Source: Clostridium neonatale (GTDB lineage Bacteria > Bacillota > Clostridia > Clostridiales > Clostridiaceae). From it: 64,000 bases of DNA. Where the stretch lies: positions 2,515,855 through 2,579,854 of the forward strand of contig NZ_LN890328.1 of assembly GCF_001458595.1 (NCBI RefSeq), written 5' to 3'. Both the position numbers and the translations under genes were made by a program. The number at the start of each line of letters is the position of its first letter. Positions within the stretch are counted from its first letter, which is position 1. The notes below the pieces were generated by a model. The model searched no databases, was not told the DNA's origin, and saw only the letters and a list, made by a program, of their open reading frames with translations. Below, one piece after another: positions 44,014-53,734 of this stretch.

Positions 44014-45477
44014 TTATTTTTCTTTAATTCCCCATAAAGAAACTCCATTTTCAGCGCTTGAAACTGTAAATGTCATTGTATTACATTTTCTATTTATGTC
44101 GTATTGTTCTAATACAACTCCTGTATATTCAATGTTGTCAATATTGAGTTTTATCTTATTTCCATCCGTAAATTTCCAAGTTCCTTCTACTGTTCCAGCA
44201 ATTTTACCATCTCTTTTCAATTGTATATCTGTAAATTCTTTTATCTCACTTGTTATATCATGTCCGTGATTTATAAATTTATATTTTCCTTGAACATCCT
44301 TTTTATTATAACTTCCAATTTTCTCTCCACTATATCTATATGGTGCAACAACAAACCATCCATCCTCATTTAAAAACATTTGATGAACTCTAACTTGATG
44401 CATCTCTCCTGCTTCTGGAAATCTTGTATGGAATATTAGAAAATATTGATTTTTTTCTTTATCATAATATACAGAATTATGACCTGCAGAAACATATCCT
44501 GTTGTAGTTATATCTTCACTTAATTCTGAATCAGGATATTTAAAGTTTCCAAACAGTTTAACTCCATAATTTGTAATAATGTCATTTTGAGCTTCTAAAA
44601 ACTGTCCCTTTACGCCTTTACAATCAATCATATCATTTCCCATTGAATCATAATATGGACCATCAGGTTTTTTTGAACGACAAATTCTCATATTATATCC
44701 TGCATCTGATGTTAATCCTCCAAATGATGTAAACAGATAATAATATCCTGTTTCCTTACTATAAGTCACATATGCTGCTTCGATTTCTGAATGATAGCCA
44801 CCTAATATCTTCTTTCCGTAAGTACCTTGCCCCTCCTTAGGTTTTCCTGTTGTAGTATCTAACTCAAGTATATATATTCCACCTGAATATGAACCATACA
44901 TCATCCATAATCTTCCCTCAGCATCAAAAAATACAGCAGGATCTATAGCATTAGGGTGTACATTAGCATCATAAGTTCCAGTTGTTCCATCTGCTTCTTC
45001 ATATTTTAAAGGTTCAGATCCACTAGACTTTAATAAAATTCCTAAATCTTCATATGGTCCTTCAACACTATCTGAAACTGCATAACCTATAGCACTTTGA
45101 GGGCTGCTTCCTTCACATACACAATAATATAAATAATATCTTCCATCAGATAGTTGAATCCAGTCACTAGCCCAAAAAGTATTTGTTTTTCCCCAAGCAA
45201 GTGCTTCTCCTAATTCAGTTTTTATATTTTTAAACAATTTCTGATTGTTTACGGAATCAGATATGCTAGTCCAATTAATTAAATCTGATGACTTGGCTTC
45301 TGCCATATGTGATCCAGTTATATAATATGTGTCGTTGCTTTTTATTATTGCTGGATCATGTACTGATACCTCATTAAAAGTTATACTTTCTGAGTTATTA
45401 TTAGAGCATCCAATCATTGATACATTGCTAAAAGTTAAAGTTATAGCTAATACTGATAATATAATTCCTTTTTTCAT
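44014..45477 (-). CDS. Surface GH43 endo-arabinanase lipoprotein
   Basis: A signal peptide with lipobox MIGC (Cys about 24) anchors it outside. The propeller has VHDPAIIKSNDTYYITG (base Asp), HPNAIDPAVFFD and the acid region HSEIEAAYVTYSKETGYYYL; here the usual EGP motif is EAAY. The HNSVYY and C-terminal beta domain (GTVEGTWKFTDGNKIKL ... VSLWGIKEK) match B. subtilis AbnB-like enzymes. It would cut arabinan at the surface to feed the importer. AAGGAGAATG site. Confidence 0.87.
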   Translation of the reverse strand: MKKGIILSVLAITLTFSNVSMIGCSNNNSESITFNEVSVHDPAIIKSNDTYYITGSHMAEAKSSDLINWTSISDSVNNQKLFKNIKTELGEALAWGKTNTFWASDWIQLSDGRYYLYYCVCEGSSPQSAIGYAVSDSVEGPYEDLGILLKSSGSEPLKYEEADGTTGTYDANVHPNAIDPAVFFDAEGRLWMMYGSYSGGIYILELDTTTGKPKEGQGTYGKKILGGYHSEIEAAYVTYSKETGYYYLFTSFGGLTSDAGYNMRICRSKKPDGPYYDSMGNDMIDCKGVKGQFLEAQNDIITNYGVKLFGNFKYPDSELSEDITTTGYVSAGHNSVYYDKEKNQYFLIFHTRFPEAGEMHQVRVHQMFLNEDGWFVVAPYRYSGEKIGSYNKKDVQGKYKFINHGHDITSEIKEFTDIQLKRDGKIAGTVEGTWKFTDGNKIKLNIDNIEYTGVVLEQYDINRKCNTMTFTVSSAENGVSLWGIKEK

Positions 45478-45652
45478 CTACATTCTCCTTAATTAAATAT
45501 ATAATTATATTTTATATTCACTTCAATTATTTTATGTTTTTATAAAATATAATTATATATTACTATTACTTGTAAAAGTTTTCAATATTTTAGTTAATTT
45601 TTTCTATTCTTTTCACTTACTTTATCATTGATTTATGTCTTTAAATAAAATA

Positions 45653-45690
45653 AAAGCTATATATGACGTAGATAAATCATATATAGCTTT
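45653..45690. terminator. Terminator downstream of the GH127 relic
   Basis: Perfect 14-bp stem AAAGCTATATATGA / TCATATATAGCTTT, with a T7 run on the plus strand and a TTATTTTATTT tract on the minus strand. Confidence 0.75.
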
Positions 45691-45700
45691 ATATATTTTT

Positions 45701-46186
45701 TTAAAGTTTTTTTGATATAATTCTTACACAGAACACTCTTCCTGCAACCTTACTATATTCTTTTGATTTAAATTCTATCCTGATTATTGATTTTTCTTTA
45801 ATTATCTCTTTAGGTATAGAATAAATAACATCTATCAAATAGCGAATATGGTCTATCTTCATCTAAGCTCTCTTCTGTTATAAGTACATTATCTGCATAT
45901 ATATCAAATTCTCTTTTCATTGTTGTGCCATCACAAAATTCTTCCCTATCACTTCCCCAATAAGTAACTAACAAATAATTTTCTTTATTTATATCTACTT
46001 TCATTTCATAAGAGCTGAAAGAAAATGTCCTAAAGAATGTCCACTAATTTGCTTAGACTCCCACCCTCCATACCTTGGCTTTTTAGGTTCTTTTCCTGCT
46101 GCTTCATAGCACGGAGCTAACAATCTATCTGAATCTAAATGCATTAAATATTCTTTTCCTTTTTTTTGAAGTTCTAAATATTCCAT
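45701..46186 (-). pseudogene. GH127 (DUF1680) beta-L-arabinofuranosidase, deleted and frameshifted
   Basis: Residues 1-60 from 46186 (MEYLELQKKGKEYLMHLDSD, DRLLAPCYEAAGKEP, GGWESKQISGHSLGHFLSAL) are the N-terminus of the GH127/DUF1680 family. They run directly, with a frame change near 46003, into the C-terminal segment YLLVTYWGSDREE ... FDIYADNVLI. A second frameshift near 45812 leads into SIPKEIIKEKS ... VAGRVFCVRII, the family end, stopping at 45701. About 450-500 central residues, including the catalytic domain, are missing. No function is possible. GH127 enzymes release beta-linked arabinose from plant glycoproteins. Confidence 0.85.
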
Positions 46187-46373
46187 CTAATAATTGTATC
46201 TTTTCCATAATATCCTCCTGTGCTTTAACTTATAAAATTTCTTATACATAAAAGATATAGTGCACTATTTTAATTTTAAATTTCATTATTAATAACTTTT
46301 ACAAATCAACTATATCATAGTAAAATATTGTTGTAAGTAGACTATATTAACAAAAGGTGGGTTATATTGACTA

Positions 46374-47264
46374 ATGATATATTTAGAAGCTAATATAGAT
46401 AAACCAATTTTATTTTCTATGTGTGGAAATTTTACATCTGATTCTAAATGGATTCATATGAAAAGAAATTTAACTGATTATGAAATAATTATTGTAAATA
46501 AAGGGACTGTTTATATACAACAAAATGATAGTAAATATGCAGCAAAAGAAGGGGATATCCTTCTTTTCACTCCTGACTCTATTCAAAAAGGATATGATTA
46601 TTCTTCTAAAGGAACAAGCTTTTACTGGCTTCATTTTTCATGCCTCAGTACCTATAATATGATTTCTAAAAGTGAAGCTATAAATCACATATCTTTATAT
46701 AATAACAATCCTTATTATTCTGGTTTATATAATAGCATTCCGATTCCAATATTCTCCAATAATTTGAATTTAGATAGAATAAATGTTTTATTTAGACAAC
46801 TACTTCATTTATCTCAGTCTAAATATTATACAAAACAAAATGTAAATTACATACTCACATCTTTATTAATAGAAATTACAGAACAAGTTATTTTAAATTT
46901 TAGATTTACTGAAAAAGAAGATGTAACTGATAAAATTTCTGAGATTATCCAATGGATAAATATTCACCTTAAAAATAATATTTCTTTAAAAGATGTTGCT
47001 TACGAATTTAATTTTTCTAAAGAATATTTAGCTAGATATTTTAAAAAGAAAATGGGTATGAGCATGCAAGAATATATAAATTACCTTAGAATCTCTGAAG
47101 CAAAACAACTACTTTGTAAATCGGACTTAAAAATCAAAGAAATATCTACTTCATTAGGATTTGCAGATGATAAGTATTTTCTTAAACTATTTAAAAAATA
47201 TGAGAATATAACGCCTAAACAATATAAAAATGCTTATAATAAAACTTTTATAAATAATATTTAA
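46374..47264 (+). CDS. AraC-family transcriptional regulator
   Basis: The N-terminal half is a cupin-like sensor (KGTVYIQQND, AKEGDILLFTPDSIQKGY); the C-terminal 100 residues contain two helix-turn-helix motifs: ISLKDVAYEFNFSKEYLARY (about 205-224) and LKIKEISTSLGFADDKYFLK with the signature KYENITPKQYK. It is divergent from the GH127 relic and presumably activated that gene or the arabinan locus in response to a sugar. AAGGTGG lies 13 bases before the ATG. Confidence 0.9.
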   Translation: MIYLEANIDKPILFSMCGNFTSDSKWIHMKRNLTDYEIIIVNKGTVYIQQNDSKYAAKEGDILLFTPDSIQKGYDYSSKGTSFYWLHFSCLSTYNMISKSEAINHISLYNNNPYYSGLYNSIPIPIFSNNLNLDRINVLFRQLLHLSQSKYYTKQNVNYILTSLLIEITEQVILNFRFTEKEDVTDKISEIIQWINIHLKNNISLKDVAYEFNFSKEYLARYFKKKMGMSMQEYINYLRISEAKQLLCKSDLKIKEISTSLGFADDKYFLKLFKKYENITPKQYKNAYNKTFINNI

Positions 47265-47568
47265 TCTCTAAATCATCATATCTAATAAACATCTCAATAT
47301 AAGAATATAAGAATATGCTTATTTTACGGGAATTAGAAGGAATTATTATAAAGGAAACACCTACCATATACATTCGTGGGTGTAAGCGATTCGCACCAAA
47401 TACAAGATTTGGGCTCTCTGCTTAAGAATTTGCTTATTTTATGGGTGCTTGATAGATATATGATATATTTAAATTATTATTTTTTAATATCAAATACCCC
47501 TAATTTTCAGATATGCATCTAAAAAATCAGGGGTTATAGAAATAGAATTACTAGTTTAGATTTTATTT
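47265..47568. other. Intergenic region with a repeated segment and terminator
   Basis: The segment TAAGAATATGCTTATTTTACGGG (split: TAAGAATATGCTTATTTT) recurs as TAAGAATTTGCTTATTTTATGGG-like sequence about 110 bases later, around a GGGTGTAAGCGATTCGCACC hairpin. A terminator stem (TACCCCTAATTTT ... AAAATCAGGGGTTA, 47494-47537) serves the convergent nspC and araC genes. No gene seen. Confidence 0.45.
47494..47537. terminator. Terminator between araC-type gene and nspC
   Basis: ACCCCT-ATTTT-AGAT / ATCT-AAAAT-AGGGGT stem with two mismatches; T/A tracts outward. Confidence 0.65.
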
Positions 47569-48711
47569 TTAAGACAATCTATTTTTAAAATCTTCATACC
47601 CAAATTTTTTAATTACCTCTAAACCATTTTCTTCACTATACTTAACAATAGCTGGAAGGTTTACTCCATTGAAAGTATTATTCTTAACCATGGAATAAAT
47701 GGCCATGTCACAAAATATAAGTTTATCTCCAATTTTTAAAGGCTCTTTAAATGAGTAGTCACCTATTATATCTCCAGCTAAACAAGTTGGTCCACCAAAT
47801 CTATATGTATATTCATATTCATTTGGCATTCCTGAATCAATAATATATGGTCTATAAGGCATTGCAAGCACATCCGGCATATGACATTCAGCTGATGTAT
47901 CTAATATTGCTATATTCATGCCATTCTTCATTATATCTAAAACTGTAGATACAAGAAATCCTGCATTTAGTGCTATTGCTTCACCTGGCTCTAAATAAAC
48001 ATCCACATTGTACTTATTTTTAATATATAAAATTGAATCTATTAATTTCTCCAACTCATATCCCTCTCTTGTAATATGATGCCCACCACCAAAGTTTATC
48101 CATTTAACTTTTTCTATATATTTTCCAAACTTCTCATCAACAACTTTAATTGTACGTTCTAAAACATCTGCCCCTTGTTCACACATTGTATGAAAATGTA
48201 ATCCATCAATTCCTTCAAATTCATCTTCTTCAAAGTTTTCTAAAGTAACTCCCATCCTTGAATTCTCAAAACACGGATTATATATATCAGTTTCAATTTC
48301 TGAATATTCTGGGTTTATTCTAATACCGCATTCTATTTTCTTATCTTTATGATTCTTAACTTTATCTCTATATAGCTTCCATTGATTAAATGAATTAAAT
48401 ATTATATGATCGCTATATTTCATAATTTCATTAAACTCATCCATTCTATAAGCTGGTGAAAAAATATGTACTTCTTTTCCCATTTCCTCATATCCAAGTC
48501 GTGCTTCAAATAATGAGCTTGATGTTACTCCATTTAAATACTTTCCTATTAACGGAAATGTAGAAAACATAGAAAATGCTTTTGTTGCCAAAATAATTTT
48601 AGCTCCACTTTCTTTTTGAACACAGTCTAATATCTTTAGATTTTTTTCTAATAATCTTTCATCAACTAAATAGCAAGGTGATGGCAGCATAGTTACATCT
48701 ATATCTTTCAT
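47569..48711 (-). CDS. nspC: Carboxynorspermidine/carboxyspermidine decarboxylase
   Basis: PLP enzyme of the alanine-racemase-fold decarboxylases, 380 residues. The lysine for PLP is in ILATKAFSMF (about 41). Other conserved blocks are GLRINPEYSE-type IRINPEYSEIETDIYNPC, GLHFHTMCEQGADV, WINFGGGHHIT, LEPGEAI and the Cys-containing CHMPD. It removes CO2 from carboxyspermidine or carboxynorspermidine, the last step of the alternative triamine route. It is separated from the dehydrogenase gene by a terminator and 251 bases, so it may have its own promoter. Confidence 0.93.
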   Translation of the reverse strand: MKDIDVTMLPSPCYLVDERLLEKNLKILDCVQKESGAKIILATKAFSMFSTFPLIGKYLNGVTSSSLFEARLGYEEMGKEVHIFSPAYRMDEFNEIMKYSDHIIFNSFNQWKLYRDKVKNHKDKKIECGIRINPEYSEIETDIYNPCFENSRMGVTLENFEEDEFEGIDGLHFHTMCEQGADVLERTIKVVDEKFGKYIEKVKWINFGGGHHITREGYELEKLIDSILYIKNKYNVDVYLEPGEAIALNAGFLVSTVLDIMKNGMNIAILDTSAECHMPDVLAMPYRPYIIDSGMPNEYEYTYRFGGPTCLAGDIIGDYSFKEPLKIGDKLIFCDMAIYSMVKNNTFNGVNLPAIVKYSEENGLEVIKKFGYEDFKNRLS

Positions 48712-48908
48712 ATTATTATCCTTTCATCATAATATATTTATTTTCATATAGATATGTTTTAATAAAATGTTGTTACTATACGATTATATACAATTTTTCT
48801 CTATAGAAATCTGATTTATATATATCTTAAATTAATATAACAACATTTATTTAAAACATCCTTATATGATAAATCAATTTACAATCTTTCCTTTTACTAA
48901 AATATATT

Positions 48909-48943
48909 AAAAATGATGAAGAAAGTTATTCCTCATCATTTTT
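48909..48943 (-). terminator. Terminator between the dehydrogenase gene and nspC
   Basis: AAAAATGATGA / TCATCATTTTT, an 11-bp stem with 13-base loop and TTTTTAATATATTTT on the minus strand. Confidence 0.8.
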
Positions 48944-48962
48944 AGTTCTTATGCAATAATTC

Positions 48963-50162
48963 TTATTTTAGTAATGTTGGATTAAAATCTTCTACCCAAG
49001 GTAATCCCCATTTATTTAATTCTTCCATGAATGGATCTGGATCAAATTCTTCTATATTATGAACTCCCGGCTTATTCCATAATCCTTTTAAAATCATACT
49101 TGCCCCAATCATAGCTGGAACCCCTGTTGTATAAGAAATTGCTTGTGATCCTACTTCTTTATAGCATTCCTGATGATCACACACATTGTAAACATAATAA
49201 GTTCTTGGCTTTCCATCCTTTATTCCTTGGAATATGCATCCTATGTTAGTTTTTCCTTTAGTTCTTGGACCAAGTGATGCTGGATCTGGTAAAATAGCTT
49301 TTAAGAATTGAAGTGGAACTATTTGTTTTCCTTCATATTCAATTGGTTCTATTGAAGTCATCCCAACATTTTCAAGAACTCTTAAGTGAGTTAAATATTT
49401 TTCTGAAAATGTCATCCAGAATCTTATTCTTTTAATGCCTTTAATATTAAGACCTAATGATTCTAATTCTTCATGATGTAATAAATAGATATCTTTTGGT
49501 CCTATTTGTGGTAAATCATATACTTCTTTTAATTCAAGTGGTTCTGTTTCAATCCATTCACCATTTTCCCAATAACTACCCTTAGCAGTTATTTCTCTAA
49601 TGTTTATTTCTGGATTAAAATTAGTTGCAAATGGATATCCATGATCTCCAGCATTAGCATCTACTATATCTATATAGTGAATTTCATCAAAGTAATGCTT
49701 TTGAGCGTATGCACTAAATACTCCTGTAACCCCTGGATCAAATCCACTTCCAAGAAGTGCTGTAATACCAGCTTTTTTAAATTTTTCTCTATAAGCCCAT
49801 TGCCACTTATATTCGAATTTAGCTGTATCAAGTGGTTCATAGTTAGCTGTATCAACATAGTGTGTCTTAGTCGCTAAACATGCATCCATTATTGTTAAAT
49901 CTTGATACGGTAATGCTAAGTTTATAACAACATCTGGTTTAAAATCTTCAATAAGTGCTATAAGTTCATCTACATTATCAGCATCAACTTTAGCTGTTTG
50001 GATCTTTGTCTTTCCACCTTGTAACTTTTCCTTTAAAGCATCACATTTTGATAAAGTTCTGCTTGCTATACAGATTTCTTCAAATACCTCTGAATTTTGA
50101 CAACATTTATGAATTGCAACACTAGCAACTCCACCTGCTCCAATTATTAAAGCTCTTCCCAT
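48963..50162 (-). CDS. Carboxynorspermidine/carboxyspermidine dehydrogenase (saccharopine dehydrogenase family)
   Basis: NADPH-dependent enzyme joining aspartate semialdehyde to putrescine or diaminopropane. The N-terminal Rossmann motif is LIIGAGGVASVAIHKC (about 5-20); then INLALPYQDLTIMDACL, ALLGSGFDPGVTGVFSAYAQ and the C-terminal ISYTTGVPAMIGA are typical of the Lys1-like CANSDH/CASDH proteins, whose 399-residue length it shares. Strong GGAGG site. A five-fold 7-bp repeat lies directly upstream of that site. Confidence 0.92.
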   Translation of the reverse strand: MGRALIIGAGGVASVAIHKCCQNSEVFEEICIASRTLSKCDALKEKLQGGKTKIQTAKVDADNVDELIALIEDFKPDVVINLALPYQDLTIMDACLATKTHYVDTANYEPLDTAKFEYKWQWAYREKFKKAGITALLGSGFDPGVTGVFSAYAQKHYFDEIHYIDIVDANAGDHGYPFATNFNPEINIREITAKGSYWENGEWIETEPLELKEVYDLPQIGPKDIYLLHHEELESLGLNIKGIKRIRFWMTFSEKYLTHLRVLENVGMTSIEPIEYEGKQIVPLQFLKAILPDPASLGPRTKGKTNIGCIFQGIKDGKPRTYYVYNVCDHQECYKEVGSQAISYTTGVPAMIGASMILKGLWNKPGVHNIEEFDPDPFMEELNKWGLPWVEDFNPTLLK

Positions 50163-50181
50163 TTTTCATTCCTCCAATTTT

Positions 50182-50216
50182 ACAGTTAACAGTTAACAGT
50201 TGACAGCTGACAGTTA
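50182..50216. repeat. Five tandem heptanucleotides before the dehydrogenase gene
   Basis: ACAGTTA, ACAGTTA, ACAGTTG, ACAGCTG, ACAGTTA head to tail, just 5' to the ribosome site (minus strand) of the carboxynorspermidine dehydrogenase gene. Confidence 0.8.
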
Positions 50217-50300
50217 TACCAATTCATTTATTTACATATAATATTAACTATCTTCTATCACTTGTAGACTATACAAACTGAGTAATATTTATTTAATTTT

Positions 50301-51152
50301 TTATTTTTCTACTTTTAAAAGTTCTTTCACATAAGTAGGTAATGCAAAGCATCCAACATGTATATCTGTATTGTAATATTTAGTCTTAATATCAAGCTTT
50401 TCCCAGACTTCTGCATCTAAGTCTTTTATAGGATCGTATTTTTTAGAAGCAAATCCAAATAACCAATGTCCTGATGGATAAGTTGGTATATGTGCTTGAT
50501 ATACTTTGTGTATTTTAAATAAACCATAAATTTTTTCATGTGCATCCTGCATGGATTTTGCGTAATAATCATAATATGGACTTTCGTGTTGGTTAACTAA
50601 TATGCCATCTTCAGTAAGTGCTTTGTAGCAATTGCCATAAAATTCTTTAGTAAACAGTCCTTCTCCTGGACCAAATGGGTCTGTAGAATCTACTATTATT
50701 AAGTCATACTCATTTTCTTTATTGCGTACAAACTTTAATCCATCTTCATAAAAAATATTTACTCTTTCATCCTCAAGTTTACATGCAGTCTGTTGTAAAT
50801 ACTCCTTACATACCTCTACTACTCTTCTATCTATTTCAACCATGTCTATTTTTTCTACAGATGAATATCTTGTTAATTCTCTTATTGTTCCACCATCACC
50901 GGCTCCAATAACTAATACATTTTTTATATTAGGATTAGTAGCCATCGGAACATGCACTATCATATCATGATAAATAAATTCATCTTTTTCTGTCACCATC
51001 ATAAGTCCGTCTAAAGTAAATATTCTTCCAAACTCCTTTGATTCCAATATATCTATTCTTTGAAATTCTGTTTCTTCTGAATATAGCGCTTTATCTATTT
51101 TAATCGAAAGCTTAACATTGTCTGTGTGCTTTTCTGTATACCATAATTCCAC
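50301..51152 (-). CDS. speE: Spermidine synthase (aminopropyltransferase)
   Basis: Transfers aminopropyl from decarboxylated S-adenosylmethionine to putrescine. Motifs: FIYHDMIVHVPM (about 60-71), the nucleotide loop VLVIGAGDGGTIRELTRY (about 80-97), MVEIDRRVVEVCKEYL and DLIIVDSTDPFGPGEGLFT (about 148-166), which carries the catalytic Asp. 283 residues, standard size. GTG start; GGAGGG seven bases upstream lies in the end of speA, three bases away, so the two are probably co-translated. Confidence 0.96.
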   Translation of the reverse strand: MELWYTEKHTDNVKLSIKIDKALYSEETEFQRIDILESKEFGRIFTLDGLMMVTEKDEFIYHDMIVHVPMATNPNIKNVLVIGAGDGGTIRELTRYSSVEKIDMVEIDRRVVEVCKEYLQQTACKLEDERVNIFYEDGLKFVRNKENEYDLIIVDSTDPFGPGEGLFTKEFYGNCYKALTEDGILVNQHESPYYDYYAKSMQDAHEKIYGLFKIHKVYQAHIPTYPSGHWLFGFASKKYDPIKDLDAEVWEKLDIKTKYYNTDIHVGCFALPTYVKELLKVEK

Positions 51153-51155
51153 CTT

Positions 51156-52616
51156 CTATCCCTCCACTACATTAATGTTCTCAATTTTAGAGTCTTCTGT
51201 TCCAGTTAAAAAGCACCCTTTTTCTTTTGCATAACTTATATAATCTAAAATTTCCCGGGTAATTTTTTCACCTGGAGCAAGTATAGGAATTCCTGGCGGA
51301 TAACACATCACAAACTCAGCACAAATCTTCCCATCACTTTCTTCCATTGGCATTGATCTTTTAGATGAATAAAATGCCTCTTGGGGAGTAAGTACAACTT
51401 CTGGATTTATATACTCATGATCAAACATTCCTGCTTTATCTTTTGAATGTAGTCTTTTTATTTCTGATAAAGCTGAAATTAATCTTTCTATTGTAAGCTC
51501 CCTATCTCCAACTGATATTATTGCTAATATATTAGCAATATCTCCAAATTCAATTTGTATTCCATATTCATCTCTTAATAAATCATAAACTTCTATACCT
51601 GCAAGTCCAGTATCTCTAGTGAATATAGATAACTTCGTTCTATCAAAATCAAAAACTTCATCTCCATCTATAAGCTCTTCTGAAAAAGCATAATAACCAC
51701 CTATTTTATTAATTTCTTCCCTTGCATATTCAGCCATTTTCTTAACTTTACAAAATATTTCTTTACCATGTAAAACTAGATCTCTTCTTGCCAAATCTAA
51801 TGAAGACATTAATAAATATGATCCACTTGTTGTCTGTGTTAAATTAATAATCTGCCTTACATACCCTTGGTTTAAATCGCAATTTAAAAGTAAGAACGAG
51901 CTTTGTGTTAATGAGCCTCCAGTTTTATGCATGCTTACTGCTGCTAAATCAGCTCCAGCTTCTGTGGCAGAAATCGGCATATTATCTCCAAAATAGAAGT
52001 GTGTTCCATGAGCTTCATCAACTAAAACATACATACCATGTTCATGCGCTATTTTAGTTATTTCTTTTAAGTTTGAACATATTCCATAGTACGTCGGATT
52101 ATTTACCAATACAGCTTTCGCATCTGGATTTTCAATAATAGCTCTTTTAACATCTTCAACTGACATTCCGAGAGGTATTCCGAGTTTTTTATTTACTCCT
52201 GGATTTATATAAACTGGAATTGCTCCACTTATTATCAATGCATTAATGGCACTTCTATGTACATTACGTGGCATTATAATCTTTTCATCTTTTTTGCATA
52301 CGCTCATAACCATTGCTTGTACAGCTGATGTTGTTCCATTAACCATAAAAAATGCATGCTTAGCATTAAATGCATCTGCTGCTAATTTTTCTGCTTCTTT
52401 TATAACTGATACAGGATGACAAAGATTGTCAAGTGGCTTCATTGAATTTACGTCAACAGAAAGACACTGTTCTCCCAAAAATTCCTTAAGCATAGGATTT
52501 CCACGACCTTGCTTATGTCCCGGAACATCAAAAGGAACTACCCTCGCCTTTTTATATCTCATTAAAGCCTCATAAATAGGTGCTTTTGAATGAATATCCT
52601 TATTTTTTAAATTCAT
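51156..52616 (-). CDS. speA: Orn/Lys/Arg decarboxylase, probably arginine decarboxylase
   Basis: PLP fold-I decarboxylase of 486 residues. The Schiff-base lysine is in AAVSMHKTGGSLTQ (about 222); other blocks are FDVPGHKQGRGNP, FMVNGTTSAVQA, LVDEAHGTHFYF and a C-terminal PPGIPILAPGE. The length and the SpeA-type N-terminus match B. subtilis arginine decarboxylase, but lysine or ornithine use cannot be excluded. The ATG at 52616 follows GGGGGA; the ATG at 52655 lies in the end of speD. No agmatinase gene is nearby. Confidence 0.88.
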   Translation of the reverse strand: MNLKNKDIHSKAPIYEALMRYKKARVVPFDVPGHKQGRGNPMLKEFLGEQCLSVDVNSMKPLDNLCHPVSVIKEAEKLAADAFNAKHAFFMVNGTTSAVQAMVMSVCKKDEKIIMPRNVHRSAINALIISGAIPVYINPGVNKKLGIPLGMSVEDVKRAIIENPDAKAVLVNNPTYYGICSNLKEITKIAHEHGMYVLVDEAHGTHFYFGDNMPISATEAGADLAAVSMHKTGGSLTQSSFLLLNCDLNQGYVRQIINLTQTTSGSYLLMSSLDLARRDLVLHGKEIFCKVKKMAEYAREEINKIGGYYAFSEELIDGDEVFDFDRTKLSIFTRDTGLAGIEVYDLLRDEYGIQIEFGDIANILAIISVGDRELTIERLISALSEIKRLHSKDKAGMFDHEYINPEVVLTPQEAFYSSKRSMPMEESDGKICAEFVMCYPPGIPILAPGEKITREILDYISYAKEKGCFLTGTEDSKIENINVVEG

Positions 52617-52635
52617 AATGCTTGTCCCCCAAAAA

Positions 52636-53451
52636 TCAATATATATTAGTTCCACTAAATATTTCTATCATCTCTTTACGTAGGTTATGTTCAATCTCAA
52701 GCCTTTCTTTAGGCTTTATCTCATAAACATCTCTATTAAAAAGATAATTTTGAAGTTCTATTTCTTTAATTAGCATTTTAGTGTGAAATATATTTGATTG
52801 ATATACATTTATATCCAAGGCATCATACTTTTCTAAAGTTTTTTCATCAATATAATCTTGAATTGATGTTATCTTATGATCTATAAATAATTTTTTTCCA
52901 TCTACATCTCGTGTAAATCCCCTAACGCGATAATCTATAGTTATAATATCAGAATCAAAACTTCCAATAAGATAATTTAATGCATTTAAAGGAGATACCT
53001 CTCCACATGTAGATACATCAATATCAACACGAAAAGTTGCAATAGAATTATCAGGATGATATTCCGGATAAGTATGAACAGTTACATGACTCTTATCTAG
53101 ATGTCCCACAACACTATCTCTTGTTTTTAAAATATCTATCTCACCACGATTACAAGATGGATCTATCTCTTTCACCGCCAATGTTTCTTCTGAAATTAAA
53201 ATTGTTACACTTGCTCCTTGAGGATCATAGTCTTGTTTAGAAATATTTAATATATGTGCACCAATTGTTTTGGTTACATCACATAATATTTTTGTAAGTC
53301 TTTCTGAATTGTACTGTTCGTCAATATATGCAATATAATCTTTTTGTTCTCGTTCACTTTTTGCATAACAAACATCATAAATATTAAAACTAAGAGTTTT
53401 AGTTAGATTATTAAAGCCGTATAACTTCAACTTATTTTCCAACCCTAACAT
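52636..53451 (-). CDS. speD: S-adenosylmethionine decarboxylase, E. coli type
   Basis: Makes the aminopropyl donor. The proenzyme cleaves itself at Lys-Ser in GHLDKSHVTVHTYPEYHP (about residues 114-131) to create the pyruvoyl group, as in E. coli SpeD. TCGEVSPLNALNYLIGSFDSD is also conserved. 271 residues, the long class. Start at ATG 53451 (AGAAAGG upstream; the preceding GTG is an alternative). First gene of the polyamine operon. Confidence 0.95.
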   Translation of the reverse strand: MLGLENKLKLYGFNNLTKTLSFNIYDVCYAKSEREQKDYIAYIDEQYNSERLTKILCDVTKTIGAHILNISKQDYDPQGASVTILISEETLAVKEIDPSCNRGEIDILKTRDSVVGHLDKSHVTVHTYPEYHPDNSIATFRVDIDVSTCGEVSPLNALNYLIGSFDSDIITIDYRVRGFTRDVDGKKLFIDHKITSIQDYIDEKTLEKYDALDINVYQSNIFHTKMLIKEIELQNYLFNRDVYEIKPKERLEIEHNLRKEMIEIFSGTNIY

Positions 53452-53734
53452 CACAGCCTTTCTTAATAATAAAAATAATTGCTATTTAAATAATTTTTAA
53501 ATTTTAATTTTTATATTCATATATATAGATACTATTAAAGCCTTTAATATTGCCATCTAGTACATAATAATATTTTTTAGGTTTTCTTAAAAAATATTAT
53601 TTTTTTATATCTTTTCTTAGTAATACTTAACTATCAGTTTAGTTTTCCTTAATTTTATTAATAACATTTTACATTGTACTATATTTTTACTTAAAATTCC
53701 ACTAAAAAAATAAATATTTTATAAATTTTCAAAA
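53452..53734. other. Leader/promoter region of the polyamine operon
   Basis: AT-rich with a perfect 14-bp inverted repeat (53566-53579 / 53588-53601, AATAATATTTTTTA) followed by T6 on the plus strand only. No gene and no clear promoter hexamers identified. Confidence 0.4.

Noticed and set aside
45810..46186. Two small overlapping genes
   Set aside because: Both match separate ends of one GH127 family protein, so they are one broken gene rather than two functional ones.
50182..50216. CRISPR array
   Set aside because: Repeats are 7 bases with no spacers and no cas genes are present.
52617..52655. Upstream ATG for speA
   Set aside because: It overlaps the end of speD and lacks a ribosome site, whereas GGGGGA precedes the ATG at 52616.
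53566..53601. Terminator in the speD leader
   Set aside because: The T run follows on the plus strand, where no gene is read; on the minus strand, the speD direction, none follows.
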